A DNA stretch of 64,000 nucleotides. It comes from Micromonospora sp. WMMD1120 (GTDB taxonomy: Bacteria > Actinomycetota > Actinomycetes > Mycobacteriales > Micromonosporaceae). The notes under the pieces are model-generated. The model saw only the letters and a program-made list of their open reading frames with translations. It did not search any database and had not been told where the DNA came from. Position 1 is the first letter of the stretch, and each line of letters begins with the position of its first letter. The stretch lies in the NCBI RefSeq assembly GCF_029626235.1, contig NZ_JARUBO010000005.1, forward strand, positions 1,458,501 to 1,522,500, in the 5' to 3' direction. This document shows, in pieces, positions 39,498-48,051 of this stretch. Made by a program: the position numbers and the translations under genes.

Positions 39498-40283
39498 TCA
39501 GGCGCAGATCACCTGGACGCCGGCGGCCCGGAACGCCTCCACCACCTCCGGCGCCGCGCCGGAGTCGGTCACCAGCGTCTCCACCCGCTCCACCGGGCAG
39601 ATCCGGGCGAAGGCGTGACCGCCCAGCTTGGACGAGTCCGCGATGATCACCACACGCTTCGCCCGAGCCACCATCAAGTTGTTCATCGCCGCCTCCCCCT
39701 CGTGGTGGGCGGCGGCGCCGAGCTGCGGGTCGACCGCGTCCACACCGAGCAGGGCGACGTCCAGGGTGACCTCACGCAGCAGCGCCCCGCCCAGCGGGCC
39801 GACGAGTTCGAACGACTTGGGGCGCACCACCCCGCCGGCCACCACGACCTTCATCCGCGAGCGGACCAGCAGCTCGTTCGCGATGTTCAGCGCGTTCGTC
39901 ACGACTGTCAGCTGAGCGCCCTCGGCGCTGGTGTTCAGATCTGGTCGGACGGCGAGAGCCCTCGCGACCTCGGTGCTGGTGGTGCCGCCGTTCAGGCCGA
40001 CCACTGTGCCCTGCGTGACGAGCGCGGCGGCGGCCGCCCCGATCCGCTGCTTTTCCGCCGAGTGCTTGGCCGTCTTGTAGCGCAGCGGCAGGTCGTACGA
40101 CACACCGTTCGCGACCGCGCCGCCCCGGGTTCGCGTGATCATCTGCTGTTGCGCCAGCTGGTCGAAGTCACGCCGGATGGTGGCCTGGGAGACGTCCAGC
40201 CGCTCGGCTGCCGCCTCGACGCTGACCCGACCGTTGTCGGTCAGCATCTCGAGCAGGGCGTTCCATCGGGCGTACCGGTCCAC
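39498..40283 (-). CDS. DeoR/GlpR-family transcriptional regulator
   Basis: A 261-residue regulator. The N-terminal DeoR helix-turn-helix is ALLEMLTDNGRVSVEAAAER followed by LDVSQATIRRDFDQLAQQQM. The C-terminal DeoR sensor domain (VVGLNGGTTSTEVARAL, VVTNALNIANELL) resembles sugar isomerases and would bind a sugar phosphate. The gene diverges from the ROK kinase-nagA operon, so its effector is probably an amino-sugar phosphate, in the way AgaR or GlcR proteins act. The GTG at 40283 has GGGAGG ten bases upstream; longer versions are possible. Confidence 0.85.
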   Translation of the reverse strand: MDRYARWNALLEMLTDNGRVSVEAAAERLDVSQATIRRDFDQLAQQQMITRTRGGAVANGVSYDLPLRYKTAKHSAEKQRIGAAAAALVTQGTVVGLNGGTTSTEVARALAVRPDLNTSAEGAQLTVVTNALNIANELLVRSRMKVVVAGGVVRPKSFELVGPLGGALLREVTLDVALLGVDAVDPQLGAAAHHEGEAAMNNLMVARAKRVVIIADSSKLGGHAFARICPVERVETLVTDSGAAPEVVEAFRAAGVQVICA

Positions 40284-40407
40284 CGCGGGGGCCCTCCCAG
40301 CAACTGCACGGACGGTGATTGATTGCGTGCACACTAGTGCGCGAAACTAGGCTGGCGCAAAAGACCGAGCTGCACGATCGACTGGCCGGTTGCCACAGCC
40401 GCCCGCG

Positions 40408-40429
40408 TTCGCGCAGAATAACGCGCGAA
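40408..40429. promoter_or_regulatory. Operator-like inverted repeat upstream of the nag operon
   Basis: Arms ttcgcgc (40408-40414) and gcgcgaa (40423-40429) flank 8 bp. The gcgcgaaac core occurs again near 40340, close to the DeoR gene start. The DeoR-family regulator encoded next door is the obvious candidate to bind here and control both directions. Confidence 0.5.
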
Positions 40430-40534
40430 ACACGGCCATAACGAGCCGTATTGCGCACTGGTCGGCCCGGCGAGGAGTTTCCCCATGGCGTACGTGGACG
40501 ACCCCCCACACCCGAGCCGGTCGGTGGTGTTGGC

Positions 40535-41488
40535 GTGAGTGCGGACCCGGTGGTGGTCGCGCTGGACGTCGGCGGCACCGGCATGAAGTGCGCCCTGGTC
40601 CGGCCGGACGGCGACACCGTGCACACCGAGCGGCACCCCACCGACGCCGGGCGCGGGCCGGCCGCCGTGGTCGGCACCGTCCTGGACGTGGCCGGTGGCC
40701 TGGCGGCCAAGGCGCGCGCCAACGGCCGCACCCCGATCGCCGTGGGCATCGCGGTGCCCGGGGTGGTGGACGAGACGCGTGGCGTCGCGGTGTGGTCGGC
40801 GAACGTGGGCTTCCGGGACGTACCCCTGCGGGACCTGGCGGTGACGCGGCTCGGCCTGCCGACGGCGCTCGGCCACGACGTGCGCGTCGGTGGTCTCGCC
40901 GAGGCCCGGCTGGGCGCCGGGCGCGGCACCGACCACGTGCTGTTCGTGGCGATCGGCACCGGAATCGCCGCCGCGCACGTCGTCGGCGGCACCGCCGCCG
41001 TCGGTGCCCACGGAGCCCCGGGCGAGATCGGCCACATCATGGTCCGGCCGGACGGACCACGCTGCGGCTGCGGGCGGCCCGGCTGCCTGGAGGCGCTCGC
41101 CTCCGCCGCCGCCATCGGCCGCCGCTACGCCGAGGTGGCCGGCACACCGGGCGACGCCGCGGTGACGGCTGCCGAGGTGGCCGAACGGGCCGCCGCCGGC
41201 GAGCCACTGGCCGGCCGGGTCTGGCGGGAGGCCGTCGACGCGCTCGCCGACGGCCTCGCCACCGGGCAGGCGCTGTTCGACGTGGCGACGATCGTGCTCG
41301 GCGGTGGTCTGGTCCGGGCCGGTGACCTGCTGCTCACCCCGCTGCGGGCGGCGCTGCGCGAACGGATGACCTTCCACCGGGAGCCGCGACTGGTCGCGGC
41401 CGCCCTCGGCGACGAGGCAGGATGCCTCGGTGCCGCCCTGCTCGCCCTCGACGCCATCGGCGTCCGTGACCAACAGGAGATGCGATGA
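40535..41488 (+). CDS. ROK family sugar kinase, probably N-acetylglucosamine kinase
   Basis: A 317-residue kinase. The N-terminal phosphate loop VVALDVGGTGMKCALV, catalytic region GLPTALGHDVRVGGLAEARL, and the ROK zinc motif CGCGRPGCLEALAS are present. Members phosphorylate glucose, mannose or N-acetylglucosamine with ATP. Because it overlaps nagA (ATGA) and nothing else is in the operon, GlcNAc kinase is the best-supported choice: it would make GlcNAc-6-phosphate, the NagA substrate. The usual Asp of the active site (NDAN in ROK proteins) is seen here as HDVR, with Asp retained. GTG 40535 is chosen at the fold start. Confidence 0.8.
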   Translation: MSADPVVVALDVGGTGMKCALVRPDGDTVHTERHPTDAGRGPAAVVGTVLDVAGGLAAKARANGRTPIAVGIAVPGVVDETRGVAVWSANVGFRDVPLRDLAVTRLGLPTALGHDVRVGGLAEARLGAGRGTDHVLFVAIGTGIAAAHVVGGTAAVGAHGAPGEIGHIMVRPDGPRCGCGRPGCLEALASAAAIGRRYAEVAGTPGDAAVTAAEVAERAAAGEPLAGRVWREAVDALADGLATGQALFDVATIVLGGGLVRAGDLLLTPLRAALRERMTFHREPRLVAAALGDEAGCLGAALLALDAIGVRDQQEMR

Positions 41489-42594
41489 CCCTACGGGTGA
41501 ACGGCCGAGTGGTGACCCCGACCGGTGTCGTTCGACAGGGCTGCGTCGAGTGGGACGGCGAGCGGATAACGGCGGTGGCCGAATATCCGTCGGTCCGCGA
41601 CGGGCACTGGATTTTGCCCGGCTTCGTCGACATGCACACCCACGGGGGCGGCGGACACACCTTCACCACCGGGGACGCCGACGAGGCCCGCGCGGCCGCC
41701 GGGTTCCACCTGACCCACGGCACGACGACACTGCTGGCCAGCCTGGTGAGCGCGCCCTTTCCGCTGATGCGTGCCGCCACCGAGGCGTACGCCCCGCTGG
41801 TGGACGAGGGCGTGCTGGCGGGGGTCCACTTCGAAGGGCCGTATCTCTCCGCCGCGCGCTGCGGCGCCCAGAACCCGGAGTACCTGCGCGACCCGTCGAC
41901 CGACGAGCTGACCGAGCTGGTCGAGCTGGGCCGGGGCGCGGTCCGGATGGTCACCCTCGCGCCCGAGCGCGACGGCGCGCTGGAGGCGATCAAACTGCTC
42001 ACCGCGCAGCGGGTGGTGGCGGCGGTGGGTCACACCGACGCCACGTACGAGCAGACCCGCGCCGCGGTCGCCGCCGGGGCCAGCGTCGGCACCCACCTGT
42101 TCAACGGGATGCGCCCGGTGCACCACCGCGAGCCGGGGCCGGTGGTGGCGCTGCTGGACTCGCCCGGCGTGATCTGTGAGCTGGTGGCCGACGGCGTACA
42201 CCTGCACGACGGCACGCTCACCTTCGCGACGGCGACCGCCGGCCCGGACCGGGCCGCGCTGATCACCGACGCGATGGCCGCCGCCGGAATGGCCGACGGG
42301 GAGTACGAGCTGGGCGGTCAGGCCGTCACGGTGTCCGACGGGGTGGCCCGGCTCGCCCGCGACGGGGCGATCGCCGGCAGCACCCTGACCATGGACGCCG
42401 CGCTGCGGCACGCCGTGAACGCCGGAATCCCCATCGCCGACGCCGCCCGGATGGTGGCCACCACCCCGGCCCGCGCCATCGGCCTGGGCGACCGCGTGGG
42501 TGCCCTCCAGGTGGGTCTCCGCGCCGACCTGGTGGTGCTCGACGACGACCTCAACGTGGTGCGGGTGCTGCGCGGCGGCTCCTGGGTGGAGTGA
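41485..42594 (+). CDS. nagA: N-acetylglucosamine-6-phosphate deacetylase
   Basis: A 369-residue amidohydrolase that removes acetate from GlcNAc-6-phosphate to give glucosamine-6-phosphate. ILPGFVDMHTHGGGGHTFTT carries the metal-binding HxH region, HFEGPYLSAARCGAQNP the catalytic metal Glu and substrate loop, VGHTDATYEQTRAA and THLFNGMRPVHHREPG the later His ligands, and LITDAMAAAGMADGEY the catalytic Asp. The length is normal. The ATG overlaps the kinase stop by four bases. NagB (deaminase) and a transporter are not in the window. Confidence 0.95.
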   Translation: MTLRVNGRVVTPTGVVRQGCVEWDGERITAVAEYPSVRDGHWILPGFVDMHTHGGGGHTFTTGDADEARAAAGFHLTHGTTTLLASLVSAPFPLMRAATEAYAPLVDEGVLAGVHFEGPYLSAARCGAQNPEYLRDPSTDELTELVELGRGAVRMVTLAPERDGALEAIKLLTAQRVVAAVGHTDATYEQTRAAVAAGASVGTHLFNGMRPVHHREPGPVVALLDSPGVICELVADGVHLHDGTLTFATATAGPDRAALITDAMAAAGMADGEYELGGQAVTVSDGVARLARDGAIAGSTLTMDAALRHAVNAGIPIADAARMVATTPARAIGLGDRVGALQVGLRADLVVLDDDLNVVRVLRGGSWVE

Positions 42595-42620
42595 CGCCGG
42601 GGCGTCGGCGGTGGCCGTCG

Positions 42621-42660
42621 TGCGCCGGCGGCTGCTGTCATGCGCCGGCGGCTGCTGTCG
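42621..42660 (+). repeat. 20-bp direct repeat, two copies
   Basis: tgcgccggcggctgctgtca (42621-42640) is followed by the same 20-mer with a final g instead of a (42641-42660). It begins 26 bp after the nagA stop codon. Confidence 0.85.
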
Positions 42661-42710
42661 CGGTGAGCCCGACTGACGCCGACCGCGTACCGACCGCGCC
42701 CGTTGTGCGG

Positions 42711-42860
42711 CCTGTCGAGCTGCCCCGAATGTGGGGCAGGCCGCGACCGTCACCCGCTCCGACCCACCGGCACAGGTGTCTGCCCCCCATGTCTGCCCCG
42801 CATGTCCGCCCCGCATGTCCGCCCCGCATGTCCGCCCCGCATCTGGGGCAGCTCGACAGG
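42711..42860. repeat. Long inverted repeat with 16-bp arms enclosing a minisatellite
   Basis: The arms cctgtcgagctgcccc (42711-42726) and ggggcagctcgacagg (42845-42860) are perfect reverse complements, separated by 118 bp that contains five copies of a 13-bp repeat. The whole sits between convergent nagA and the DUF4032 gene. It could form a large cruciform or an RNA stem; no protein is encoded. Confidence 0.8.
42782..42846 (+). repeat. 13-bp tandem repeat, five copies
   Basis: The unit gccccgcatgtcc repeats with catg(t) starts at 42788, 42801, 42814, 42827 and a last variant at 42840 (catct). It lies inside the 16-bp inverted arms described separately. Confidence 0.85.
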
Positions 42861-42898
42861 GCGCCTGGAGAGTCTTTGCAGCTGAGTCGCTGACGACA

Positions 42899-44122
42899 TC
42901 AGCCCAGGGTGGGGACCTCGACGCCGAGGATCGCCTGCTCGTCGGGGCGGTGCACCAGCACGTCGGTCAGGTACGACTGAACCGCGTGGCGCATCCCCAC
43001 ATCCCGGCCGACCCGCTCGGATAGCAGCCACTTGTGCTCGATGATCTGCGCGAACAGCTCCTGCGGCTCCAGCTTGCGGCGCAGGTGCGCGGGCACCGCC
43101 CGGACCACCGGCTCGAAGACCTCGGTGAGCCAGCGATGTGCCGCCTGCTGCTCGTCGACGAGGTCGCTCTCGGCCCGGTAGGCGTCCAGGTCGTTGAGCA
43201 GCTTGCGAGCCTGGTTCTCCTCGGCGTCCAGGCCGGTGAGCCGCAGCAGCCGCCGGGTGTGGTAGCCGGCGTCCACCACCTTCGGCCGGACCAGGTAACG
43301 CCCGTTGTCGATGGACGACATGGCCACCTCGGCCACGTCGAAGCCCAACTCGTTGAGCCGGCGGATCCGGCCCTCGATGTCGCGCCGGGCCTCCCGCTCG
43401 ACCGCCTGCTCGTAGGTGATCTCGTGCCAGAGCCGCTCGTAGCGCTGCACGACCTCCTCGCAGACCACCTCCGGGTCGATGGACTCGTGCAACAGGCCGG
43501 CGGCCTGTAGATCGAGCGCCTCGCCGAAGATGTTGACCCGGGCGATCTCCAGGTCCTCACCGCGCTGACCATTGGAGAGCGAGGCGTGCAACGCGCCGGT
43601 CTCCGCGTCCACCAGGTAGGCGGCGAACGCTCCCGCGTCCCGGCGGAAGAGCGTGTTCGACAGCGAACAGTCGCCCCAGAAGAAGCCGGTCAGGTGCATC
43701 CGGACGATCAGGGCGGCGAGCGCGTCGAGCAGCCGGCTCATCGTCTCCGGCCGCAGGGTGTGCGAGAACAGCGCCCGGTACGGCAGTGAGAACTGGAGGT
43801 GCCGGGTGATCAGCACCGATTCGAGCGGCTCACCGTCCTCGGTCTGCCGGTCGGCGACGACAGCCACCGCCTCGACCGAGGGGAAGTCGATCCGCTCCAG
43901 GGCCCGGAGCAGGTCGTACTCGCGCTCGGCGATCCGCTCGCGGGTCTCCTTGAACGCGTACACGTAGTCACCAAGCCGGACGAACCGGACGATGTGTCGG
44001 GAGATGCCCTGCGGTAGGGCGACCAGGTGCTGGGCAGGCCACTCCTCCAGCGGCGTCGACCACGGAAGGTCGAGCAGCGCCGGGTCGACGAGGGCAGACG
44101 TGATCCGCACGGGCCCAAGCAT
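42899..44122 (-). CDS. DUF4032 domain protein with kinase-like fold
   Basis: A 407-residue cytoplasmic protein conserved in actinobacteria. The first half resembles a lipopolysaccharide-kinase/Ser-Thr-kinase fold: HIVRFVRLGDYVYAFKETRE (Lys region), VLITRHLQFSLPYRALFSHT, MHLTGFFWGDCSLSNTLFRR (HxxxFxxGDCxxxNT, catalytic loop) and AYLVDAETGALH (VDxE, metal loop). The second half is the DUF4032 domain proper. The loop residues suggest possible ATP-dependent activity, but no substrate is known. ATG 44122 is preferred because GGGGCGAGG lies upstream. Confidence 0.9.
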   Translation of the reverse strand: MLGPVRITSALVDPALLDLPWSTPLEEWPAQHLVALPQGISRHIVRFVRLGDYVYAFKETRERIAEREYDLLRALERIDFPSVEAVAVVADRQTEDGEPLESVLITRHLQFSLPYRALFSHTLRPETMSRLLDALAALIVRMHLTGFFWGDCSLSNTLFRRDAGAFAAYLVDAETGALHASLSNGQRGEDLEIARVNIFGEALDLQAAGLLHESIDPEVVCEEVVQRYERLWHEITYEQAVEREARRDIEGRIRRLNELGFDVAEVAMSSIDNGRYLVRPKVVDAGYHTRRLLRLTGLDAEENQARKLLNDLDAYRAESDLVDEQQAAHRWLTEVFEPVVRAVPAHLRRKLEPQELFAQIIEHKWLLSERVGRDVGMRHAVQSYLTDVLVHRPDEQAILGVEVPTLG

Positions 44123-44212
44123 GACGCCTCGCCCCCCGCCTCCGCCGCACATCGTGGTTGGGCCCACAGCGCCGCACACCCCGACGTCGCGCCGGGCCGG
44201 TAGCGTGGTCGC

Positions 44213-44980
44213 GTGCTCAAACCCACGGCGGTACGACGTGACCTGCGGCTACGGCCCGTCCGCCCGGCCGGCTGGTGGTTCGACGCCATTCTGCTCGTCG
44301 GTCTGGTCGGGTTGACAGTGGCGCTCGCCGCCGATCACCTCTTCGGGCTGGACCGTACCGTCGCCGACTGGGCCGACGCGCACCGGCCGACCGCCGCGTA
44401 CTGGATCGCCCGGGTGCTGAACTTCCTCGGTCAGGGCACCCCGCTCACGCTGATCGGTGTCGGGCTGGGTGTGCTGCTCGCCGTCCGGCTGCGCTCGGTG
44501 CGGCCGATCCTGCCGCCGGTGGTCGGCTTCGTGCTGACCACCTTCACGATCGGGCCGCTCAAGGTGTGGACCGCGCGGGCCGCGCCGAGCGCCAGCGTCA
44601 AGGAGCCGTTCCTGCCGCCCGAGCAGACCCTGCCGCTGTTCCACGACGACCTGCCGGTCCGGTTCGCCCAGTCCTACCCGTCGGGGCACGTCGCCAACGC
44701 GATCGTCTGGTACGGCGTCATCGCGCTGCTGCTGGCCCCGCTGGCCCACAGCTTCGGCCGGCAGCTCCCGTCCCGGCTGGTCACCGTGATCCGGGTGGCG
44801 CCGCCGCTGGTCGTCCTCACCACCACCACCTACCTGGGCTGGCACTGGCTCACCGACTCGGTGGCCGGGCTGCTGCTCGGGCTGCTGCTGGACCGGCTGC
44901 TGCACCGGGTGCCCTGGGACGATCTGCCGCTCCCCGGCCGGTTACGCGGATGGGACCGGCCGTTCACGTCGTACCCCTAG
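44213..44980 (+). CDS. PAP2-superfamily membrane phosphatase
   Basis: A 255-residue integral membrane phosphatase with about six spans. The three PAP2 motifs are identifiable: KVWTARAAPSASVKEP (motif 1, KxxxxxxP type with Arg), SYPSGHVAN (motif 2, catalytic His) and TTYLGWHWLTDSVAGLLLG (motif 3, second His and Asp). It should dephosphorylate a lipid such as undecaprenyl pyrophosphate or phosphatidate at the outer face of the membrane. The GTG at 44213 is the only start near the first basic stretch. Divergent from the DUF4032 gene over 90 bp. Confidence 0.9.
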   Translation: MLKPTAVRRDLRLRPVRPAGWWFDAILLVGLVGLTVALAADHLFGLDRTVADWADAHRPTAAYWIARVLNFLGQGTPLTLIGVGLGVLLAVRLRSVRPILPPVVGFVLTTFTIGPLKVWTARAAPSASVKEPFLPPEQTLPLFHDDLPVRFAQSYPSGHVANAIVWYGVIALLLAPLAHSFGRQLPSRLVTVIRVAPPLVVLTTTTYLGWHWLTDSVAGLLLGLLLDRLLHRVPWDDLPLPGRLRGWDRPFTSYP

Positions 44981-44991
44981 GGTTCCGGTCC

Positions 44992-46245
44992 GTGGATCAC
45001 CTGGCGCGGCGGCTCGGCGTACCCGATGCGGTTGTCATCGGTCTCGGCGCGATGCTCGGCGCGGGCGTCTTCGTGGTCTTCGGCCCGGCCGCGGCGGCGG
45101 CCGGCGGCGCCGGCCTGCTGCCGGCGCTGGTGCTCGCCGGCTTCGTCGCCTACTGCAACGCGACCAGCTCGGCGCGGTTGGCGGCCCGCTACCCGGAGTC
45201 CGGCGGCACCTACGTCTACGGCCGGGAACGCCTCGGGCCGTTCGCCGGGTTCCTGGCCGGCTGGGGCTTCGTCGTCGGCAAGACGGCGAGCTGCGCCGCG
45301 ATGGCGCTGACCATCGGGGCGTACCTGTGGCCGGGGCAGGCCCGGCTGGTGGCGGCCGGCGCGGTGCTCGCGGTGACCGCCGTGAACCTGCTGGGCATCG
45401 GCAAGACGGCCGCCGTGACCAGGGCGCTGGTCGCGCTGGTGCTCGCGGTGCTGGCGGTGGTCGCTGTCGTCGGGGTGCTGGGCGGTCCGGTGCGCCTGGC
45501 CCGGTTGACCGAGACCGGTGGCTCCGTCCGGGGCGTGCTCACCGCCGCCGGCCTGCTGTTCTTCGCCTTCGCCGGGTACGCGCGGATCGCCACGCTCGGT
45601 GAGGAGGTCCGCGACCCGAGGCGGACCATCCCGCGTGCCGTGCCGGTGGCGCTCGGGGTGGTGCTGGTGATCTACCTGGTGCTGGCGGTGATCACGCTCG
45701 GGGTGCTCGGGGCCGACCGGCTGGCCGGTTCCGCCGCGCCACTGGTCGACGTGGTGACCGCCGCCGACCTGCCCGGCCTGGCCTGGGTCGTGCGCGCCGG
45801 GGCCACCATCGCCGTCACCGGGGTGCTGCTGTCTTTGGTCGCCGGGGTCGGCCGGACCACGCTGGCGATGGCCCGTCGCCGCGACCTGCCCGGCGCGCTG
45901 GCGGCCGTGCACCCGGTGCGCCAGGTGCCGCACCGCGCCGAGGTGGCGGTGGCCACGGTGGTGGTCCTGGTCGTGCTCCTCGGCGACGTGCGGCAGGCGA
46001 TCGGCTTCTCCAGCTGCACGGTGCTGGTCTACTACGCGATCACCAACGCGGCGGCGCTGACCCTGGGCCCGGACCCGGACCGGCGGGTGCCGGTCCGGGC
46101 GCTCGCCGGACTGGGGTTGATCGGCTGCCTGCTGCTGGCGGTCAGCCTGCCGTTGGGCAGCGTCGTCGCGGGCTTCGGCGTGCTCGCCGTCGGTGCCGTC
46201 GTGTTCGGTCTGCGGCGGGTCGGTCAGCGACCCAGCCGCTGGTAG
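44992..46245 (+). CDS. APC-family amino acid permease
   Basis: A 417-residue membrane transporter with about twelve spans. AVVIGLGAMLGAGVFVVFGP is the conserved first helix with the GxG substrate-binding break, followed by FAGFLAGWGFVVGKTASCAA and LLFFAFAGYARIATLGEEVR (helix 6-like, FAFxGxExxxxxxEE region). Members move amino acids or polyamines with protons. It begins at GTG 44992, eleven bases after the PAP2 stop, so it is probably co-transcribed with it. Its end abuts the convergent ABC permease gene in a pair of hairpin repeats. Confidence 0.9.
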   Translation: MDHLARRLGVPDAVVIGLGAMLGAGVFVVFGPAAAAAGGAGLLPALVLAGFVAYCNATSSARLAARYPESGGTYVYGRERLGPFAGFLAGWGFVVGKTASCAAMALTIGAYLWPGQARLVAAGAVLAVTAVNLLGIGKTAAVTRALVALVLAVLAVVAVVGVLGGPVRLARLTETGGSVRGVLTAAGLLFFAFAGYARIATLGEEVRDPRRTIPRAVPVALGVVLVIYLVLAVITLGVLGADRLAGSAAPLVDVVTAADLPGLAWVVRAGATIAVTGVLLSLVAGVGRTTLAMARRRDLPGALAAVHPVRQVPHRAEVAVATVVVLVVLLGDVRQAIGFSSCTVLVYYAITNAAALTLGPDPDRRVPVRALAGLGLIGCLLLAVSLPLGSVVAGFGVLAVGAVVFGLRRVGQRPSRW

Positions 46246-46275
46246 CGGCTCAGCGACTCAGCCGCCGGTAGCGGC
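46233..46275. terminator. Twin hairpins across the convergent stop codons
   Basis: Two 17-mers, 46233-46249 and 46259-46275, differ by one base and each contains an inverted repeat (agccgct-ggt-agcggct and gccgc-cggta-gcggc). They include the TAG of the APC gene and the TGA region of the convergent ABC gene, so they probably terminate both transcripts. Confidence 0.5.
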
Positions 46276-47035
46276 GGACGGCCAGCGGAGCGAAGATCGC
46301 GATCAGCAGCACCGGCCACCCCACCGCCAGGAGCATCGCGTGCTCCGCCGGCCAGGAGTCGCCACCCAGGCCCGGATTGCCGAACAGCTCGCGGATCGCC
46401 GCGACCGTCGCGGACAACGGGTTCCACGCCGAGATCGCCCCGACGAACGACGGCATCAGCTCGGGCGCCACGAAGATGTTGGAGATCGCGGTGAAGGGGA
46501 ACGCCGCCGGAAACACGATCACGCCGACCGTGTCCGGGTTGCGGACCAGCAGCGCCAGGTAGATCCCGACCCAGGTGATCGCGATCCGCAGCAGCAGGAG
46601 GAGCCCGACGGCGAGCAGCGCCCTACCCGCGCCGAGATGCCACTGCCAGCCGACGAGCAGGCCGCAGACCAGCAGGGTGGACATCTCCAGTACGGCGCGC
46701 AGCAGGTCGGCCGCACCGCGACCGGTCATCAGCGCGGACCGCGCCATCGGCATCGAGCGGAACCTGTCGACGACCCCCCGGCTCAGGTCCAGCGCCACTC
46801 CGGTAGCGGTGGCGCCCAGCCCGTACAGCATCGTCATCACGAACACCCCGGGCAGCAGGAACTCCCGATAGTTGCCGCCTCCGGGCACCTGCATGCCGCT
46901 GCCGAACACGTACCCGAAGACCAGGACGAACATGATCGGTAGCGAGAAGTAGAGGATCAGCTCCTCGGGGGCGCGGACCACGTGTGTCATGTTCCGCCTG
47001 GTCATCGTCCAGCCGTCGGTGACAGCGGTGATCAT
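46250..47035 (-). CDS. ABC-2 type permease, DrrB-like
   Basis: A 261-residue membrane protein with six spans. The N-terminal region TMTRRNMTHVVRAPEELILY, then FSLPIMFVLVFGYVFGSGM, and the later FPFTAISNIFVAPELMPSFV (C-terminal ABC-2 signature) match DrrB-like exporters of daunorubicin type. It forms the channel for the DrrA-like ATPase encoded upstream, overlapping it by four bases (ATGA). The exported compound is unknown; no biosynthetic genes adjoin. Confidence 0.92.
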   Translation of the reverse strand: MITAVTDGWTMTRRNMTHVVRAPEELILYFSLPIMFVLVFGYVFGSGMQVPGGGNYREFLLPGVFVMTMLYGLGATATGVALDLSRGVVDRFRSMPMARSALMTGRGAADLLRAVLEMSTLLVCGLLVGWQWHLGAGRALLAVGLLLLLRIAITWVGIYLALLVRNPDTVGVIVFPAAFPFTAISNIFVAPELMPSFVGAISAWNPLSATVAAIRELFGNPGLGGDSWPAEHAMLLAVGWPVLLIAIFAPLAVRRYRRLSR

Positions 47036-48021
47036 GCGACGGCCGCCTCTCCACGCGTACCGGCCTGCTCGCGGGCGTCGTCGGTCCGGCGCCCGGTCAG
47101 GTGCAGGAACGCCTCGTCCAGCGTCGCGCGCCGCAGACCGATGTCCTCGACCGCGACGGCGGCGTCGTCGAGCGCCCGCACCACGGCGACGAGCGCGGCG
47201 ACGCCGTCGACCACCGGCACGCTGAGTCGCCGTACCTCGGTGTCGATGTCGGGCTGCGCGTGCGTGATCGGCGCGACGACGCGGGCGGCCCGGGTCAGGT
47301 CGGCGACGTCGCGCACCACCACCTCGATCCGGTCGCCGCCGGTCATCGACTTCAGCTCGTCCGGGGTGCCGTCGGCCACCACCCGGCCGGCGTCGATCAC
47401 CGAGATCCGGTCGGCGAGCTGGTCGGCCTCCTCCAGGTACTGGGTGGTGAGCAGCACCGTGGTTCCGTCCCGCACCAGGGCGCGGACGAGGTCCCACACC
47501 TGGTTGCGGCTGCGCGGGTCCAGGCCGGTCGTCGGCTCGTCCAGGAAGAGCACCCGGGGCGTACGGATCAGGCTGGCGGCGATATCCAGTCGGCGGCGCA
47601 TCCCGCCCGAGTACTCACCGGCGGACCGGCCCGCCGCCTCGTCGAGCCCGAACCGTTCCAACAGCTCACTGGCGCGGCGGCGGGCCTCCCGTGGGCCGAG
47701 CCGGAACAGCCGGCCGAACAGCTCCAGATTCTGCCGTCCGCTCAGGATCTCGTCCACGGCGGCGTACTGCCCGGTCAGCCCGATCCGGGCGCGCACCTGG
47801 CCCGGCTGGCGCAGCACGTCGAACCCGGCCACTGTGGCCCGACCGGTGTCGAACCGCAGCAGCGTGGCGAGGATGCGGACGGCCGTCGTCTTGCCCGCGC
47901 CGTTCGGCCCGAGCAGCCCGTGCACACTGCCCCTCGGCACGGCCAGGTCGAACCCGTCAAGCGCGCGGGTCGGGCCGTACCGCTTGCCCAGACCCTCGGC
48001 GGTCACCTCGAATGTCGTCAT
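47032..48021 (-). CDS. Daunorubicin-resistance-type ABC ATPase, DrrA-like
   Basis: A 329-residue ATPase with HGLLGPNGAGKTTAVRILAT (Walker A), YSGGMRRRLDIAASLI (signature), VLFLDEPTTGLDPRSR (Walker B), LLTTQYLEEADQLADR (H-loop Gln instead of His, typical of DrrA) and the C-terminal DrrA domain ending EAFLHLTGRRTDD. It drives export with the DrrB-like permease. It starts 30 bases after the AfsR-like gene, which may control it. Confidence 0.93.
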   Translation of the reverse strand: MTTFEVTAEGLGKRYGPTRALDGFDLAVPRGSVHGLLGPNGAGKTTAVRILATLLRFDTGRATVAGFDVLRQPGQVRARIGLTGQYAAVDEILSGRQNLELFGRLFRLGPREARRRASELLERFGLDEAAGRSAGEYSGGMRRRLDIAASLIRTPRVLFLDEPTTGLDPRSRNQVWDLVRALVRDGTTVLLTTQYLEEADQLADRISVIDAGRVVADGTPDELKSMTGGDRIEVVVRDVADLTRAARVVAPITHAQPDIDTEVRRLSVPVVDGVAALVAVVRALDDAAVAVEDIGLRRATLDEAFLHLTGRRTDDAREQAGTRGEAAVA

Positions 48022-48051
48022 GCCGCCACCGTGCGGGTCGACGCTGACGGG

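Noticed and set aside
42782..42846. CRISPR-like array
   Set aside because: Units of 13 bp have no spacers; it is a simple tandem repeat.
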